A DNA stretch of 33,895 nt from positions 1 to 33,895 of the forward strand of contig JARLHP010000143.1 of the NCBI GenBank assembly GCA_031292195.1, in the 5' to 3' direction. Of the stretch, positions 1 to 8,586 are shown in pieces (the stretch's first letter is position 1; each line of letters starts with the position of its first letter). Source of the DNA: Syntrophobacteraceae bacterium (lineage in GTDB: Bacteria; Desulfobacterota; Syntrophobacteria; Syntrophobacterales; Syntrophobacteraceae). Under the pieces are notes generated by a model. The model was not told the DNA's origin. It ran no database searches and worked only from the letters and a program-made list of their open reading frames with translations. The position numbers and the translations under genes were made by a program.

Positions 1-1
1 C

Positions 2-1162
2 CATCCGGGGGGCAAGTTTCTTCAAGTGTGCACCGCAGGCTGTAATTTCAGTTGCCGGGGGTGCGTATCCGAAGTCCTGACCGGCCACTTCCGGGCCCTT
101 GAAGGCGTATTCCAGGAAATGGGGCCCGAGCAGGTGGTGGGAAAAGCCCTGGAGGAAGAGTGCCTGGGCATAATGTTTTGTTTCAACGAACCGACGGTTT
201 CCTATTTTACATTCCGGCGGTTGGCCCGAATGGCCAAAGAAAAGGGGCTGCTGGTGGGGTGTTCGACCAATGCGTATTTGACCGAACCGGCGCTGGAAGG
301 GTTGTTGCCCCTCCTGGACTTTGTAAACGTTGGCCTCAAAGGGCACAGCGAGCAGGCTTATCGCCCCTGCGGGGTCCCGAATGCGGCGCCCGTGCTGCGC
401 AACCTCACGACTCTTCACCGAAGGGGTATCCACGTGGAAGTCTCCGCGATCCTCCGCAAAGCCGGCGAAGCGGAAATAGTGAAGTCGGCCCGGTTTGTAG
501 CGTCCCTGTCAAAAGATATCCCCTTCCAGGTTATGCGCTTCGTTCCCTTCGGGGACGCACCCATCAATATGGAGCCAAGCGTGCGCGAGGCGGAGTCGGT
601 TTGCGTGAAACTGAGGTAATATCTTCGCCATGTCTACCTTTTCAACACGCCCGGGACCGATGAGCTCACCAGCCGCTGCCCTCAGTGCGGCGCCAGGATC
701 ATGGAGAGGGGATTTTTCGGTCCCATGAGTTCGAATCTTTTCCGCTACAAGGCGGAGGGGTGTTGCGACTGCGGGTTCAGGCTGCCCATCGTGGGCAGGA
801 TTCATGACACCCGGTTCGAGGTAAAAGGGTATATCGGTGGTTACAGGTCAGTCGCCGCCCTGCATATGATCCGTTCGATCCTGTTTCTGCCGGGAGTTAC
901 CGAAAGAGCTCAAATCGAGGCGGTGATGGTAAAAGTCCTGCGGGAAGGCTTTATAAGAGAGCTCTACAACCGGCTAAACCGGATAGAGAGCTACCTTGAG
1001 ACGGTAGATCACTTTGCGGCCCTGACGGACCAGGGAATCCGGGCCGCCGCGTTTCGGCGTTATGTGGAGTCCCGGGTGAAGCAGATACGAAGAAAAAGTC
1101 GAGGGATTGGAGAAACCGGCCGTCTACTATTCGCTGGGACACCCCCTCATCGCCATGTTTGA
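2..1162 (+). pseudogene. Radical SAM protein, PFL-activase/AmmeMemoRadiSam-like, 5' truncated and interrupted
   Basis: The frame is already open at the window edge. It shows the radical SAM cluster motif C-x3-C-x2-C (CNFSCRGC) followed by a TIM-barrel-like stretch with NEPT and a Lys-Gly strand (VGLKG), as in pyruvate-formate-lyase-activase-like enzymes that bind [4Fe-4S] and S-adenosylmethionine. An in-frame TAA at 617-619 interrupts it. The same frame continues coherently past the stop (YLRHVYLFNTPGTD) into a zinc-ribbon-like CPQCG...CCDCG pair near 685-775, then a helical stretch. Near the A-run at 1093-1097 the reading should pass to frame 3, where a BtuF-like lobe follows, so the original product was probably a radical SAM/receptor fusion. 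TAA is not a known recoding codon for selenocysteine or pyrrolysine, so I read this as a nonsense mutation or assembly error. The substrate is unknown. Confidence 0.7.
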
Positions 1163-1562
1163 GGACAAATTGGAGTCGCGCCTGGTGGAAACCGCGGGGG
1201 GCAGATTGGTAAACGGCCTGCTGGAAAGGGACTACAGACCGGGCATCACTATTTCAAAAGAGCAGTTTTGCAAATTATCCCCCGACATCATCATCGTGCA
1301 CGGTTTTACGGCCTGGCCCGTGGAAGATTTTATGGACTACTGCCATGAGAACGGCCTGGATGCCCCGGCGGTAAGGGAAGGAAGGATTTTTCACCTGCAC
1401 CCTTACCGGGCTTCCGCCAGTCCGGATTGGATATTGGGTCTCCTCCGCCTTGCCAACATCCTCCATCCCCGAATTTTCCATTTTGATCTGCGAAAGGAAG
1501 CCGATGATTTCCACGCATTGTCAAAAGGTCCGATTCGAAGTATAAGGTCCGAGACGTTCTAA
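1107..1562 (+). pseudogene. C-terminal lobe of a BtuF/FepB-like periplasmic-binding fold, probably the frameshifted tail of the radical SAM gene
   Basis: The open frame starts at a TTG inside the 3' end of the preceding radical SAM frame. It reads like the second half of a helical-backbone metal receptor (cobalamin/iron-siderophore binding protein): a VYYSLGHPL strand, then LVETAGGRLVN, ISKEQF and PDIIIVHG. The first lobe is absent. Upstream codons in this frame (RYEEKVEGLEKP, from 1083) also look like the long inter-lobe helix of BtuF proteins, so the junction with the radical SAM part lies at about 1080-1100. There is no signal peptide and no ribosome-binding site at the TTG, so independent translation is doubtful. 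Alternatively it is a separate cytoplasmic half-receptor gene, which I consider less likely. Confidence 0.6.
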
Positions 1563-1601
1563 CCCCTGAAATTTATAGCCCTTGCAATCGAAAGGAAGTA
1601 A

Positions 1602-2951
1602 ATGCGAAGAGATTCATTCTTCGGCCTGGCGCTTGTGGTTTCCTTTGTTTTTTTGATCGCTTCCCTGCTTTCGCCGCTTTCGGCCTCCGCCAGGGCCAAG
1701 AAGCGGCAAGCCCATGCCGCGGGCAAGTCCGTGGTGCAACAGTCGGCCGCCGGCCAGCAGGCGAGCATCGGCGGCATCGGTCCCGCCGCCGGAGTTTCTC
1801 CGGGCGTGATAAACTCCCGGTCGGCCATGCTGATGGAAGTTCCGACAGGCACAGTTCTTTTTGAGCAAAACGCAGACCAGCTTATCGCGCCTGCTTCCCT
1901 TACCAAGATCATGACGCTTTATCTCGTTTTCCAGGCTCTGCGGCAGGGCCGCGTTCATATCACCGACCAGGTGTTTATAAGCAAGGACGCGTGGCGAACC
2001 GGCGGATCGAGGATGTTTCTGCAGGTGGGAACCCGCGTTACTCTCAAAGACATTATAGACGGTATTTCGATAGTGTCCGGAAATGACGCCTGCATAGCCG
2101 CGGCGGAATACTTGAGCGGCAGCACGGCGACCTTTGTGGACGCCATGAACGTCGAGGCCCAAAAGCTGGGAATGACTCACACCCGGTTTATGACCCCCGA
2201 CGGCCTTCCATTCGATGGTCAGCTTACGACGGCCCGGGACATGGCGACCCTTGACCGGGCCATTATCCGGACATACCCGGAAGTATTGAAGTACACCTCC
2301 ACGAAAGAATTCAAGTTCAATAACATCGATCAATACAACCGGAACCGTCTGCTGTTCCAATACCCGGATATTGACGGGTTAAAGACAGGATACGTGGCGG
2401 CGGGAGGCTATCATCTTTCCGCCACGGCCAACCGCAACGGGACACGACTCCTGGCGGTGGTCATGGGCGCCGATAGTCCCAGTGTGCGCGCCCGGGAAGC
2501 GCTCAGGCTGCTCAATTACGGATACAGCAACTTCACCTCGGTAAAGCCTTTCAACAAGGACCAGCCGGTGGCCAAAGTCTCCATCTGGAAGGGACAAAAG
2601 GACGAAGTGCAGCTTTATCCGGTCCAGGAAGCCTCCTTTCTCATCCTGCAAAACCAAAAGAACCTGCTGAAGTGGCAAATAGAGACGCCTGCCGATATTA
2701 CCGCGCCGGTGGTGGCCAACCAGCCACTCGGCAAAATCGTTTTTACGGTTTCCGGAAAACCGGAGAGGAGCATCGACCTGGTCAGCAGGGAGGACGTTCC
2801 GCTGGGAAGCTGGTTCAAAAGGAGCAGACAGGCGCTGGAACTCAGCGTCCACACGATCAGTTGGAAATGGTTGAGTTGGATTCTGGGAGGTTTGGCGGCT
2901 ATCCTTATATTGCTGGTGATTCTAACGGGCCGTAAATCCGGACGGAGGTAG
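1602..2951 (+). CDS. D-alanyl-D-alanine carboxypeptidase, serine-type (PBP5/6, peptidase S11 family)
   Basis: This 449-residue protein carries all three active-site motifs of low-molecular-weight penicillin-binding proteins in order: SLTK (nucleophile Ser and general-base Lys) near residue 100, SGN near 160 and KTG near 260. An N-terminal hydrophobic segment serves as signal sequence. A C-terminal beta-rich PBP5_C-like region follows, and a final hydrophobic helix (about 425-443) ends in basic residues, which anchors it in the inner membrane. It removes the terminal D-Ala from peptidoglycan pentapeptides in the periplasm. The start is ATG, with GGAAG a few bases upstream. The thioesterase gene begins 5 bp after its stop, so the two are probably co-transcribed. 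Confidence 0.93.
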   Translation: MRRDSFFGLALVVSFVFLIASLLSPLSASARAKKRQAHAAGKSVVQQSAAGQQASIGGIGPAAGVSPGVINSRSAMLMEVPTGTVLFEQNADQLIAPASLTKIMTLYLVFQALRQGRVHITDQVFISKDAWRTGGSRMFLQVGTRVTLKDIIDGISIVSGNDACIAAAEYLSGSTATFVDAMNVEAQKLGMTHTRFMTPDGLPFDGQLTTARDMATLDRAIIRTYPEVLKYTSTKEFKFNNIDQYNRNRLLFQYPDIDGLKTGYVAAGGYHLSATANRNGTRLLAVVMGADSPSVRAREALRLLNYGYSNFTSVKPFNKDQPVAKVSIWKGQKDEVQLYPVQEASFLILQNQKNLLKWQIETPADITAPVVANQPLGKIVFTVSGKPERSIDLVSREDVPLGSWFKRSRQALELSVHTISWKWLSWILGGLAAILILLVILTGRKSGRR

Positions 2952-2956
2952 CCTGG

Positions 2957-3388
2957 ATGGAAAACAGCTTCAAGTTCTTTGTGCCGCTGCAGGTTCGATT
3001 TGCGGAAACCGACATGCAGGGACACGTTTTTTTCGGCCACTATTTCACCTACTTCGATCTGGGCCTGACCGAATATCTCAAGGCAGTGAGCTACACCTAC
3101 GATGATTTTTGGAAAGAGGGCGTTGATTTTTTTTACGTCCAGACCGACTGCCAATTCAAGGGACGGGCTTTTTTCGATGAGATTTTGCACGTCCACGTCC
3201 GGGTGGGAAAAATTGGAAACTCCAGCTTCACCTTTGAGTTTTCCATATTCGAGGAGATTTCCGGACGGCCCGTCACCACCGGCCATATAGTCGCCGTGGC
3301 GATCGATAAACAGACGCGGGAGACCGTTCGGGTTCCGGAGCGGTTCCGCAAAGCCATAGCCGATTACGAACCTGCCGCCGCCTCGTAG
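2957..3388 (+). CDS. Acyl-CoA thioesterase, hotdog fold (YbgC/4HBT family)
   Basis: This 143-residue protein opens with the 4HBT signature V-R-F-A-E-T-D-x-Q-G-H-V-F-F-x-x-Y, in which the Asp of ETD is the catalytic residue of the 4-hydroxybenzoyl-CoA thioesterase/YbgC group. Length and single-domain layout match the family. It should hydrolyse acyl-CoA thioesters in the cytoplasm; chain length cannot be predicted. GGAGG lies 7 bp before the ATG and supports the start. It follows the carboxypeptidase gene closely and is followed, after about 80 bp, by an alpha/beta hydrolase gene on the same strand. Confidence 0.88.
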   Translation: MENSFKFFVPLQVRFAETDMQGHVFFGHYFTYFDLGLTEYLKAVSYTYDDFWKEGVDFFYVQTDCQFKGRAFFDEILHVHVRVGKIGNSSFTFEFSIFEEISGRPVTTGHIVAVAIDKQTRETVRVPERFRKAIADYEPAAAS

Positions 3389-3470
3389 GGACGGTCTCAA
3401 AACCGCGGTAAATCCGGCTGCTTTTGCCCCCCGGAATGGGAAATCGTTTGGAAGCAGCCCGGAGCCTGCT

Positions 3471-4214
3471 ATGGATAATAGCCTTTTGGACACTCAGTCT
3501 CAGACCGGACCACAGTCCAAAACAGCCGGAATCGAGTTGTCGATCGAGGCGGGGGGGACCGTGCTTTCGGCTGCGGCGCACCTGCCGGCCGTGGTCCCCG
3601 CCCCTGTTGTTGTGTGCTCCCACGGCCTTTTGAGCGCCAAAAACAGCCCAAAGTTCATCGCCGTATGCGAAGCGTTGAGCCATGCCGGGTTTTGCTCGAT
3701 TCGGTTCGATTTTTCGGGGTGCGGGCAAAGCCCGCGAAGGAGCGGACCGGGGCTGGTGGATGCTCGAAGGCTCGATCTCGGGGCGGCAATAGCTTTCGCG
3801 TTGAAGCAGCCTTGGTCGGATGGGCGCATCGGGCTTTTCGGGTCGAGCCTGGGCGGTTTTCTTTCTCTGCTTGCCGCCGATGAACGACCGGAATTAATTG
3901 GGCCGGCAGTTTCGTGGTCGGCGCCATTCGATATAGGCGCAAACCACTCGGAGCAGTTGCGGGCCCTCTTCCCCGAAGGGTCTGGATCCCCGACGAATTT
4001 GGCCGATATCGAAAAGGCCGGGCGCGTTCTACTGATCCACGGGCAGTTGGACGAAATCGTGCCGTGGCGGGATTCGGTGCGGATTTACAAGCGATTGAAA
4101 GACCCCGGGAAACTTCTCCTGCTGCGTACCGCGGACCACCGCCTCACCGACGCTTCCTGGCGAAACACGGCAATCCGCGAGACCGTGGAATGGTTTTTGG
4201 CTTATCTGAGATAG
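3471..4214 (+). CDS. Alpha/beta hydrolase (serine esterase/peptidase-like)
   Basis: This 247-residue protein has a complete predicted catalytic triad: the nucleophile elbow G-S-S-L-G-G near residue 125, an Asp in HGQLDEIVP near 200, and a His in TADHRLTD near 225. An oxyanion strand CSHGLL lies near residue 50. There is no signal peptide, so it is probably cytoplasmic. It resembles the small dienelactone-hydrolase/BAAT-like esterases, but the substrate is not predictable. A GGAG lies upstream of the ATG. It may be the last gene of the short forward run that starts with the carboxypeptidase, and the downstream DNA becomes non-coding. Confidence 0.85.
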   Translation: MDNSLLDTQSQTGPQSKTAGIELSIEAGGTVLSAAAHLPAVVPAPVVVCSHGLLSAKNSPKFIAVCEALSHAGFCSIRFDFSGCGQSPRRSGPGLVDARRLDLGAAIAFALKQPWSDGRIGLFGSSLGGFLSLLAADERPELIGPAVSWSAPFDIGANHSEQLRALFPEGSGSPTNLADIEKAGRVLLIHGQLDEIVPWRDSVRIYKRLKDPGKLLLLRTADHRLTDASWRNTAIRETVEWFLAYLR

Positions 4215-4440
4215 AGAGCCGGGGTCCTGAGCACGAATCCCCGAGATGTTTCACAGGGAATGGTTGCAACGGTGGAACTGCAAAATGTGATTCCTGAAAT
4301 GAGCTATGAAAGTCGCACTTTGCCACATTTTTGAAATTCTTCTTCTTTGGTTTTCCTCTCGCTTCAAGCTGTTCTATGAACTTGGTTGCGTGTATTTTCA
4401 CCGGGCTTCGCGCCGAGGACCCCGGCTTCCACTCCGAGGG

Positions 4441-4509
4441 CAAGAACGGGTGAATTGAGATTTCACTTGTCCAACTTTTCAGCGCCATGTTGATCGCTGC
4501 CTGCAAATC
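4441..4509 (-). repeat. Copy 1 of a ~70-bp repeat (two-component gene 3' end)
   Basis: These bases align with 10155-10224 in the same orientation with about a dozen differences and one single-base indel. The similarity covers the last codons of a receiver-like segment (L-Q-x-x-x-N-M-A-L-K) and the adjoining sequence containing TCACTTGT and AACGGGTG. In this copy the stop codon seen in copy 2 is a tryptophan codon, so the frame runs on into non-coding sequence. Confidence 0.75.
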
Positions 4510-4705
4510 CTTGCTTCCGTAAGGCCTGGACAGAAAAGCCAGTGGCTTCTCCGGGCGGTTTGCCCCCTCAATCGGTCTGCCCGGTCCGCCATAGAAGAAT
4601 AGCTCAAGCTCCGAGGCGAGACGGCCGGAGACGAAGTATCCCCGATTTCCACACCCCCCTCGGACAAGTATCCGCAGAATCGTGGCATCTCCTGATTGAC
4701 AACTA
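4471..4705 (-). pseudogene. Remnant of the C-terminal end of a CheY-like receiver domain
   Basis: Read on the reverse strand, this stretch encodes KPLAFLSRPYGSKDLQAA and then INMALKS. This matches the final beta5-alpha5 segment of receiver domains (lysine-proline loop, then L-x-A-I-x-x-A-L). Upstream the frame stays open only to a TAG at 4708-4710 and shows no recognisable phosphoacceptor half. No start codon with a ribosome-binding site was found. The end is duplicated at 10155-10224, where it forms the tail of a sensor kinase gene. I read it as debris of a hybrid two-component gene; the call rests on about 28 residues. Confidence 0.35.
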
Positions 4706-5146
4706 ATCTATACGATCTTAGCCTATCGATATTAATCGGCCATGGCGTATCAAGCATCGTTTGTTTCCGTTTCAAAGACTCACGCACTAAAGGTTGCGGG
4801 CAACCGGAGGATTTGTGGGATTACTTGATGTAAGAGAACATATCGCTCAACGTAAATACCTGGCTCAAAGGCTGTCTCTTTTCCTGACAGCCGATAGAAA
4901 GCAAGCAACTGAAACAGCATTAGGTTCACCGGCAAGGCAAACAAACTGTATGTCAAAATAGCTCCGATGAAGATGACTCCAGCCGTTGAAAAACGCCTTT
5001 ATGCCTGGAGCCTGTATTACAACCGCGCCACTGAGTTAGCGGTGTGTTTGGATTCGGAAGCCTCAAACCGGACTGCCGGGTTGGGCGGCGTCACGCAAAC
5101 TGTTGGATGGGAGAAAAAGCAAAATACATTCAGAAGAGGGGAAATC

Positions 5147-5461
5147 ATGAAAGAGCCGAAAGTAATGCGCGGATGCTTTTATCTATTTGTACTGTTGTCA
5201 ATCGTATCGGCACTGCTCTTGCCAGCTCTTGCCGCAGCTCAAGACTACCCTATCATGAACCGCATCGCCGATAAAGTCATCCAAAGGTACCAGAATTCAA
5301 CCTGCGAGCAGTTGTGGCAGAAAAAGAGCGAGCCAAAGCCCGCGATGGAGCAAAGAGTCGTCGGACTGCTGAGGAGCGACCCACAGATGCGCAGGGCATT
5401 CCTCGACAGAGTTGCGGCCCCTATCGCCAACAGGATGTTCGAATGCGGCATGATTCCATGA
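5147..5461 (+). CDS. Small exported conserved protein of unknown function
   Basis: This 104-residue protein starts with a clear signal peptide: basic start, hydrophobic core (FYLFVLLSIVSALLL) and AxA-type cleavage at ALAAA-QD. The mature part is about 75 residues, has two cysteines (in STCEQLW and MFECGMIP) and ends in APIANRMFECGMIP. I recognise this ending from a widespread family of uncharacterised small secreted proteobacterial proteins. The frame is open back to 4967, but ATG 5147 has GAGGGGA about 6 bp upstream and puts the signal peptide at the N-terminus, so it is preferred. The two Cys could form a disulfide in the periplasm. No function can be assigned. Confidence 0.75.
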   Translation: MKEPKVMRGCFYLFVLLSIVSALLLPALAAAQDYPIMNRIADKVIQRYQNSTCEQLWQKKSEPKPAMEQRVVGLLRSDPQMRRAFLDRVAAPIANRMFECGMIP

Positions 5462-5585
5462 ATGTCGCAGGCTACAGGTTGGATTCGGTAGCCTTGTGGG
5501 TGTGAGTAGTCTCAGACCCGCAACACGCCGGAAAGGCGGATCGATCCCAATGGACTTCGCTGGAAAAGCAGGGCGCGTTAAGGCG

Positions 5586-5878
5586 ATGGTGAAACCGGCA
5601 AAGGTCGATACAAAGTCGCTAAAAGAGCAGTACGGCGTCTTGGGCGTATTCATGAACGGTCCCCGGCATCGGAGCATTGGACTATGGACTGGATCGAGTT
5701 ACCGGTGGGAGCGGAGCGCAACAACGCAACCGACTATCAAAGCGGTGATGTGTTTCACGCCGACGCTACCCTCGCCGAACATCCGCCCTTGTGCAAATCC
5801 GGTATTATCGGGGGCATGGATACCCGCCACACCCTCGAAGGCGACTACGTATGGTTCAAGATCTCACTCAGTCTGTGA
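5586..5878 (+). pseudogene. Frameshifted small gene of unknown function
   Basis: From ATG 5586 (AAGG upstream), frame 3 reads VDTKSLKEQYGVLGVFMNGPRH and then loses sense. From about 5680 the product continues in frame 2 as MDWIELPVGAER to a TGA at 5878. At the junction the DNA holds an 8-bp imperfect tandem duplication, GCATCGGA followed by GCATTGGA, at about 5667-5682. Removing one copy joins the frames as NGPRHWTMDWIELPVG. The product would be about 95 residues with no signal peptide or membrane segment. The flanking MscS gene begins 28 bp downstream. I do not recognise the family with certainty. Confidence 0.4.
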
Positions 5879-5905
5879 GTCGCCTGTTGTCATTCGGCTA
5901 TTACC

Positions 5906-8377
5906 ATGAAACTGTCTCCCATTCACCACAAGCTGGCTATCGGCCTTATTGTCGCCTTGTTCTGGATGTGGCCCGTTCAAAGCCGGGCATTGGAAAAGAT
6001 GCCGGTTCATCCCCGGAAGACTGTTTCGCAATCACCTTCAGGAGTAATCCCCCTGAGGGAAGTGCCATTGCGAGCCACTGAAGCATTGGAATTCCTTCAA
6101 TCCCTGAAAAGGTACGAACTCCCCGACCCGCAAATCGAGGCGATTGAGAAAGCTCTTTCAGAAGCAACCGCGCAGATCGGGCAGCAACTCGCAGAGACAA
6201 ACAGTATGCTCCGCAACCAGCCTACGTCTTTTGCGCTTCAGGCCGGACAGGAACACTGGCGGCAGTTGCAGCTAAAGATTTCCGGCTGGCTGAAGGAGAC
6301 TACGCAATGGGCGGCGCAGCTTCGAGGCGCCCTTCACCGTCTCGATGATCTCAGCCGGACGTGGACCCGAACTCTCACCTTCAGCCGGGCCGCCAACGCA
6401 CCTGGTCCGGTTGTACGGCAGATTGAGTCCGCTCTGGCTTCCATAGAGGCTGCGCAGCGAGTCCTGAAACCGCAATACGACGCGAGTCTCGACCTCCAGA
6501 CGCGCATTGCGGAAGGAAAGGTCCGCTGTGACAACACAATTGCGCAGATCGCCGAAGCCCAACGCAGGGCGGTGAGCGGAATTCTGACCAGGGGCCTCCC
6601 AATCTGGGACCCTGGACTGTGGACGCCCGCCGGTGACATGCTTGTGCGCGCTCGTGAAACTGCCGGTGAGCGCTGGGCCGATATATCACAGTATGTCCGC
6701 GACCCCAAAAACGGGATGCCTTTCCACCTCTGCCTGTTCCTGGCGCTGCTTATCCTGTTCAATTCCGCCAGACGCCGAGTTCGTCTTCGGGCAATAGAGG
6801 GCGCGGACTTTCCGCCCGCCGCGATTGTGTTCGAGCGGCCATATTCATCCGCGCTGCTTATTCCCATGGCGATTGGCGCCTCGGTAGCCTTTTCAACGGC
6901 GCCTCCGACCGTTAAGGAGTTGTTCCCGGTCTTGGCGGTCGTGCCCATCCTCCGCCTCGTGGATCCGGTGGTTGATTCGAGGCTGGTGCGTTGTTTTGGG
7001 GTGCTTGGGGGCCTTTTTGCTCTCGATACCATCCTGGAGCTTTTCGGTGTCGCCGGGTCGGTCGAACGTATAATTATTCTGTTGGAGATCATTGGTGGAA
7101 TAGTTGTGCTTGGTAAGCTCGATATTGTGCTCGCTGAACTCCACCCACGTTCGAAGGGGACCGTCGATGTCCGCTTCGGCGCGCTTCATATCATTCTTAC
7201 GCTTTATCAGGTTGGCCTTGCCATCGGATTGCCGGCTACGCTTTTTGGCTATTTCCCTCTGGCCTGGTTTTTGACTTCAGACGTTCTCGCCGGCTGTTTT
7301 TTTGCTCTGGCGCTATATGCAATTGTCCGGGTGGTTGACGGGGTTGTCGCCCTGCTCCTTGGGAGTTGGCCGCTACAATCACTCCAGATAGTCCTCCGCT
7401 TCCAGGAGATATTCGAACGCCGCATACATCGCGCATTGGTATGGGCGGCTATCCTCTCATGGGTGATTCACTCCCTGGACTTCGTCGGACTCCTTCAGCC
7501 TTCAATTGGACTTGGAAGAGCCATATTTGCGGCAAAGCTCCAAATCGGGTCGATCAGCATCTCGGTCGAAAATGTCCTGGCTTTCATCGCTACCGTAGTG
7601 GTGGCCTATCTGTTGTCCATTTTCATCCGCTTCGTGCTCAAAGAGGAGTTGTACCCGCGGCTCGGGGTTGAGCCTGGCTTGTCCCACGCCATATCGAGCC
7701 TGCTGCACTACACGATTCTGGGTCTTGGGTTTGTTTTGGGAGTTGCGGCACTCGGGCTGAGCCTCACCCAGGTAAGCATTTTGGCAGGGGCATTCGGCGT
7801 TGGCATCGGGTTCGGGCTCCAGAGCGTTGTGAACAATTTTGTCTCCGGCTTAATCCTGCTTTTCGAGCGTCCGATCCACGTGGGCGACTCCATAGAGGCA
7901 GGCGACCTCCTGGGGGAGGTTCGCCGGATAGGCATCCGCGCCAGCACTGTGCGTACCACGCAAGGGGCTGATATCATCGTTCCCAACGCGCAGTTGATTA
8001 CGGAACGAGTGACAAATTGGACCCTTGGTGACCGGTTGCGGCGAATCGATTTGCCGGTAGGCCTTAACTACGGCGCCGATCCCCGGAAAGTCATCGAACT
8101 GCTTGAGGCGGTGGCGCGCGGGCAACCGAACGTCTTGCGGAATCCGGAGCCAAAGTGCCTGCTCATCGGTTACGGCGATAGCTCAATTAATTTCCAACTC
8201 CGAGCCTGGACCGATCAGTTCGACAAATGGCAACTGATCAGCAGTGACCTGGCCTCTGCCGTCTACGATGCGGTAATTGAAGCGGGTCTGCAGTTTCCCT
8301 TTCCTCAGCGCGAAGTCCGGTTGCTTCGCGATGCTGACGCCGTCTCCGCTTCGGAAGCAAAACGAGACAGCCCATGA
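5906..8377 (+). CDS. Large MscS-family mechanosensitive channel with periplasmic coiled-coil domain
   Basis: This 823-residue protein begins with a signal peptide ending at QSRALE. A long helical, Gln/Arg-rich periplasmic region (about 40-250) follows, then many hydrophobic segments (about 270-600) and the MscS core. The pore-lining TM3 helix is the Gly/Ala-rich AGAFGVGIGFGLQSVVNNF near residues 622-640. The beta domain (LLFERPIHVGDSIE, VRRIGIRAST, IIVPNAQLI) and the alpha/beta C-terminal domain follow. Length and layout match MscK/YbdG-like large channels, which release solutes on hypo-osmotic shock. ATG 5906 places the signal peptide at the N-terminus, though no strong ribosome-binding site is visible. 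The frameshifted gene upstream is unlikely to be functionally linked. Confidence 0.9.
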   Translation: MKLSPIHHKLAIGLIVALFWMWPVQSRALEKMPVHPRKTVSQSPSGVIPLREVPLRATEALEFLQSLKRYELPDPQIEAIEKALSEATAQIGQQLAETNSMLRNQPTSFALQAGQEHWRQLQLKISGWLKETTQWAAQLRGALHRLDDLSRTWTRTLTFSRAANAPGPVVRQIESALASIEAAQRVLKPQYDASLDLQTRIAEGKVRCDNTIAQIAEAQRRAVSGILTRGLPIWDPGLWTPAGDMLVRARETAGERWADISQYVRDPKNGMPFHLCLFLALLILFNSARRRVRLRAIEGADFPPAAIVFERPYSSALLIPMAIGASVAFSTAPPTVKELFPVLAVVPILRLVDPVVDSRLVRCFGVLGGLFALDTILELFGVAGSVERIIILLEIIGGIVVLGKLDIVLAELHPRSKGTVDVRFGALHIILTLYQVGLAIGLPATLFGYFPLAWFLTSDVLAGCFFALALYAIVRVVDGVVALLLGSWPLQSLQIVLRFQEIFERRIHRALVWAAILSWVIHSLDFVGLLQPSIGLGRAIFAAKLQIGSISISVENVLAFIATVVVAYLLSIFIRFVLKEELYPRLGVEPGLSHAISSLLHYTILGLGFVLGVAALGLSLTQVSILAGAFGVGIGFGLQSVVNNFVSGLILLFERPIHVGDSIEAGDLLGEVRRIGIRASTVRTTQGADIIVPNAQLITERVTNWTLGDRLRRIDLPVGLNYGADPRKVIELLEAVARGQPNVLRNPEPKCLLIGYGDSSINFQLRAWTDQFDKWQLISSDLASAVYDAVIEAGLQFPFPQREVRLLRDADAVSASEAKRDSP

Positions 8378-8501
8378 GGAAGCCGCCCAAGGTCGCGTGT
8401 CGTCTCATCTAAACAGACCGTGCGCAAAGAGGGGTGGTTTTTGTGCAATGGATACGTTTTCCACTCCGTTGCAAAGACCATGACCAATGCTTAACCCTTA
8501 A

Positions 8502-8531
8502 AGCAGATGGCATGCTGGTATGCCATCTGCT
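8502..8531. terminator. 12-bp perfect hairpin between the MscS and DUF2092 genes
   Basis: AGCAGATGGCAT and ATGCCATCTGCT form a perfect 12-bp stem with a 6-base loop (GCTGGT). It lies 125 bp after the MscS stop and about 55 bp before the next gene. There is no T-run on either strand, so a rho-independent terminator is not certain. A regulator site or mRNA-stabilising hairpin in the leader of the downstream gene is possible. Confidence 0.45.
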
Positions 8532-8586
8532 ATGAAGTCTTATCGTTTGCCAACAGACATTAAATCCTTACCCGAGGAGGGTTATC

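Larger units (their letters stand above)
4215..5146. other. Gene-poor stretch without a convincing intact gene
   Basis: Apart from the reverse-strand receiver remnant and the 70-bp repeat, I see no gene here. Reverse open frames at 4144-4506 and 4479-4787 have no family resemblance beyond the remnant and are not called. A short perfect hairpin, GGTTGC-GG-GCAACC, sits at 4792-4805. The forward frame open from 4967 belongs to the following small exported protein, whose real start is at 5147. Confidence 0.6.

Noticed and set aside
617..619. Possible recoded stop codon in the radical SAM gene
   Set aside because: The codon is TAA; selenocysteine uses TGA and pyrrolysine TAG. A further frameshift downstream also points to decay or sequence error.
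1614..2360. Reverse open frame of 248 codons opposite the carboxypeptidase
   Set aside because: Fully antisense to a gene with all active-site motifs; His/Gly/Arg-rich shadow sequence.
4479..4787. Reverse open frame of 102 codons
   Set aside because: The neighbouring frame carries the receiver-like remnant instead; this frame shows no family features.
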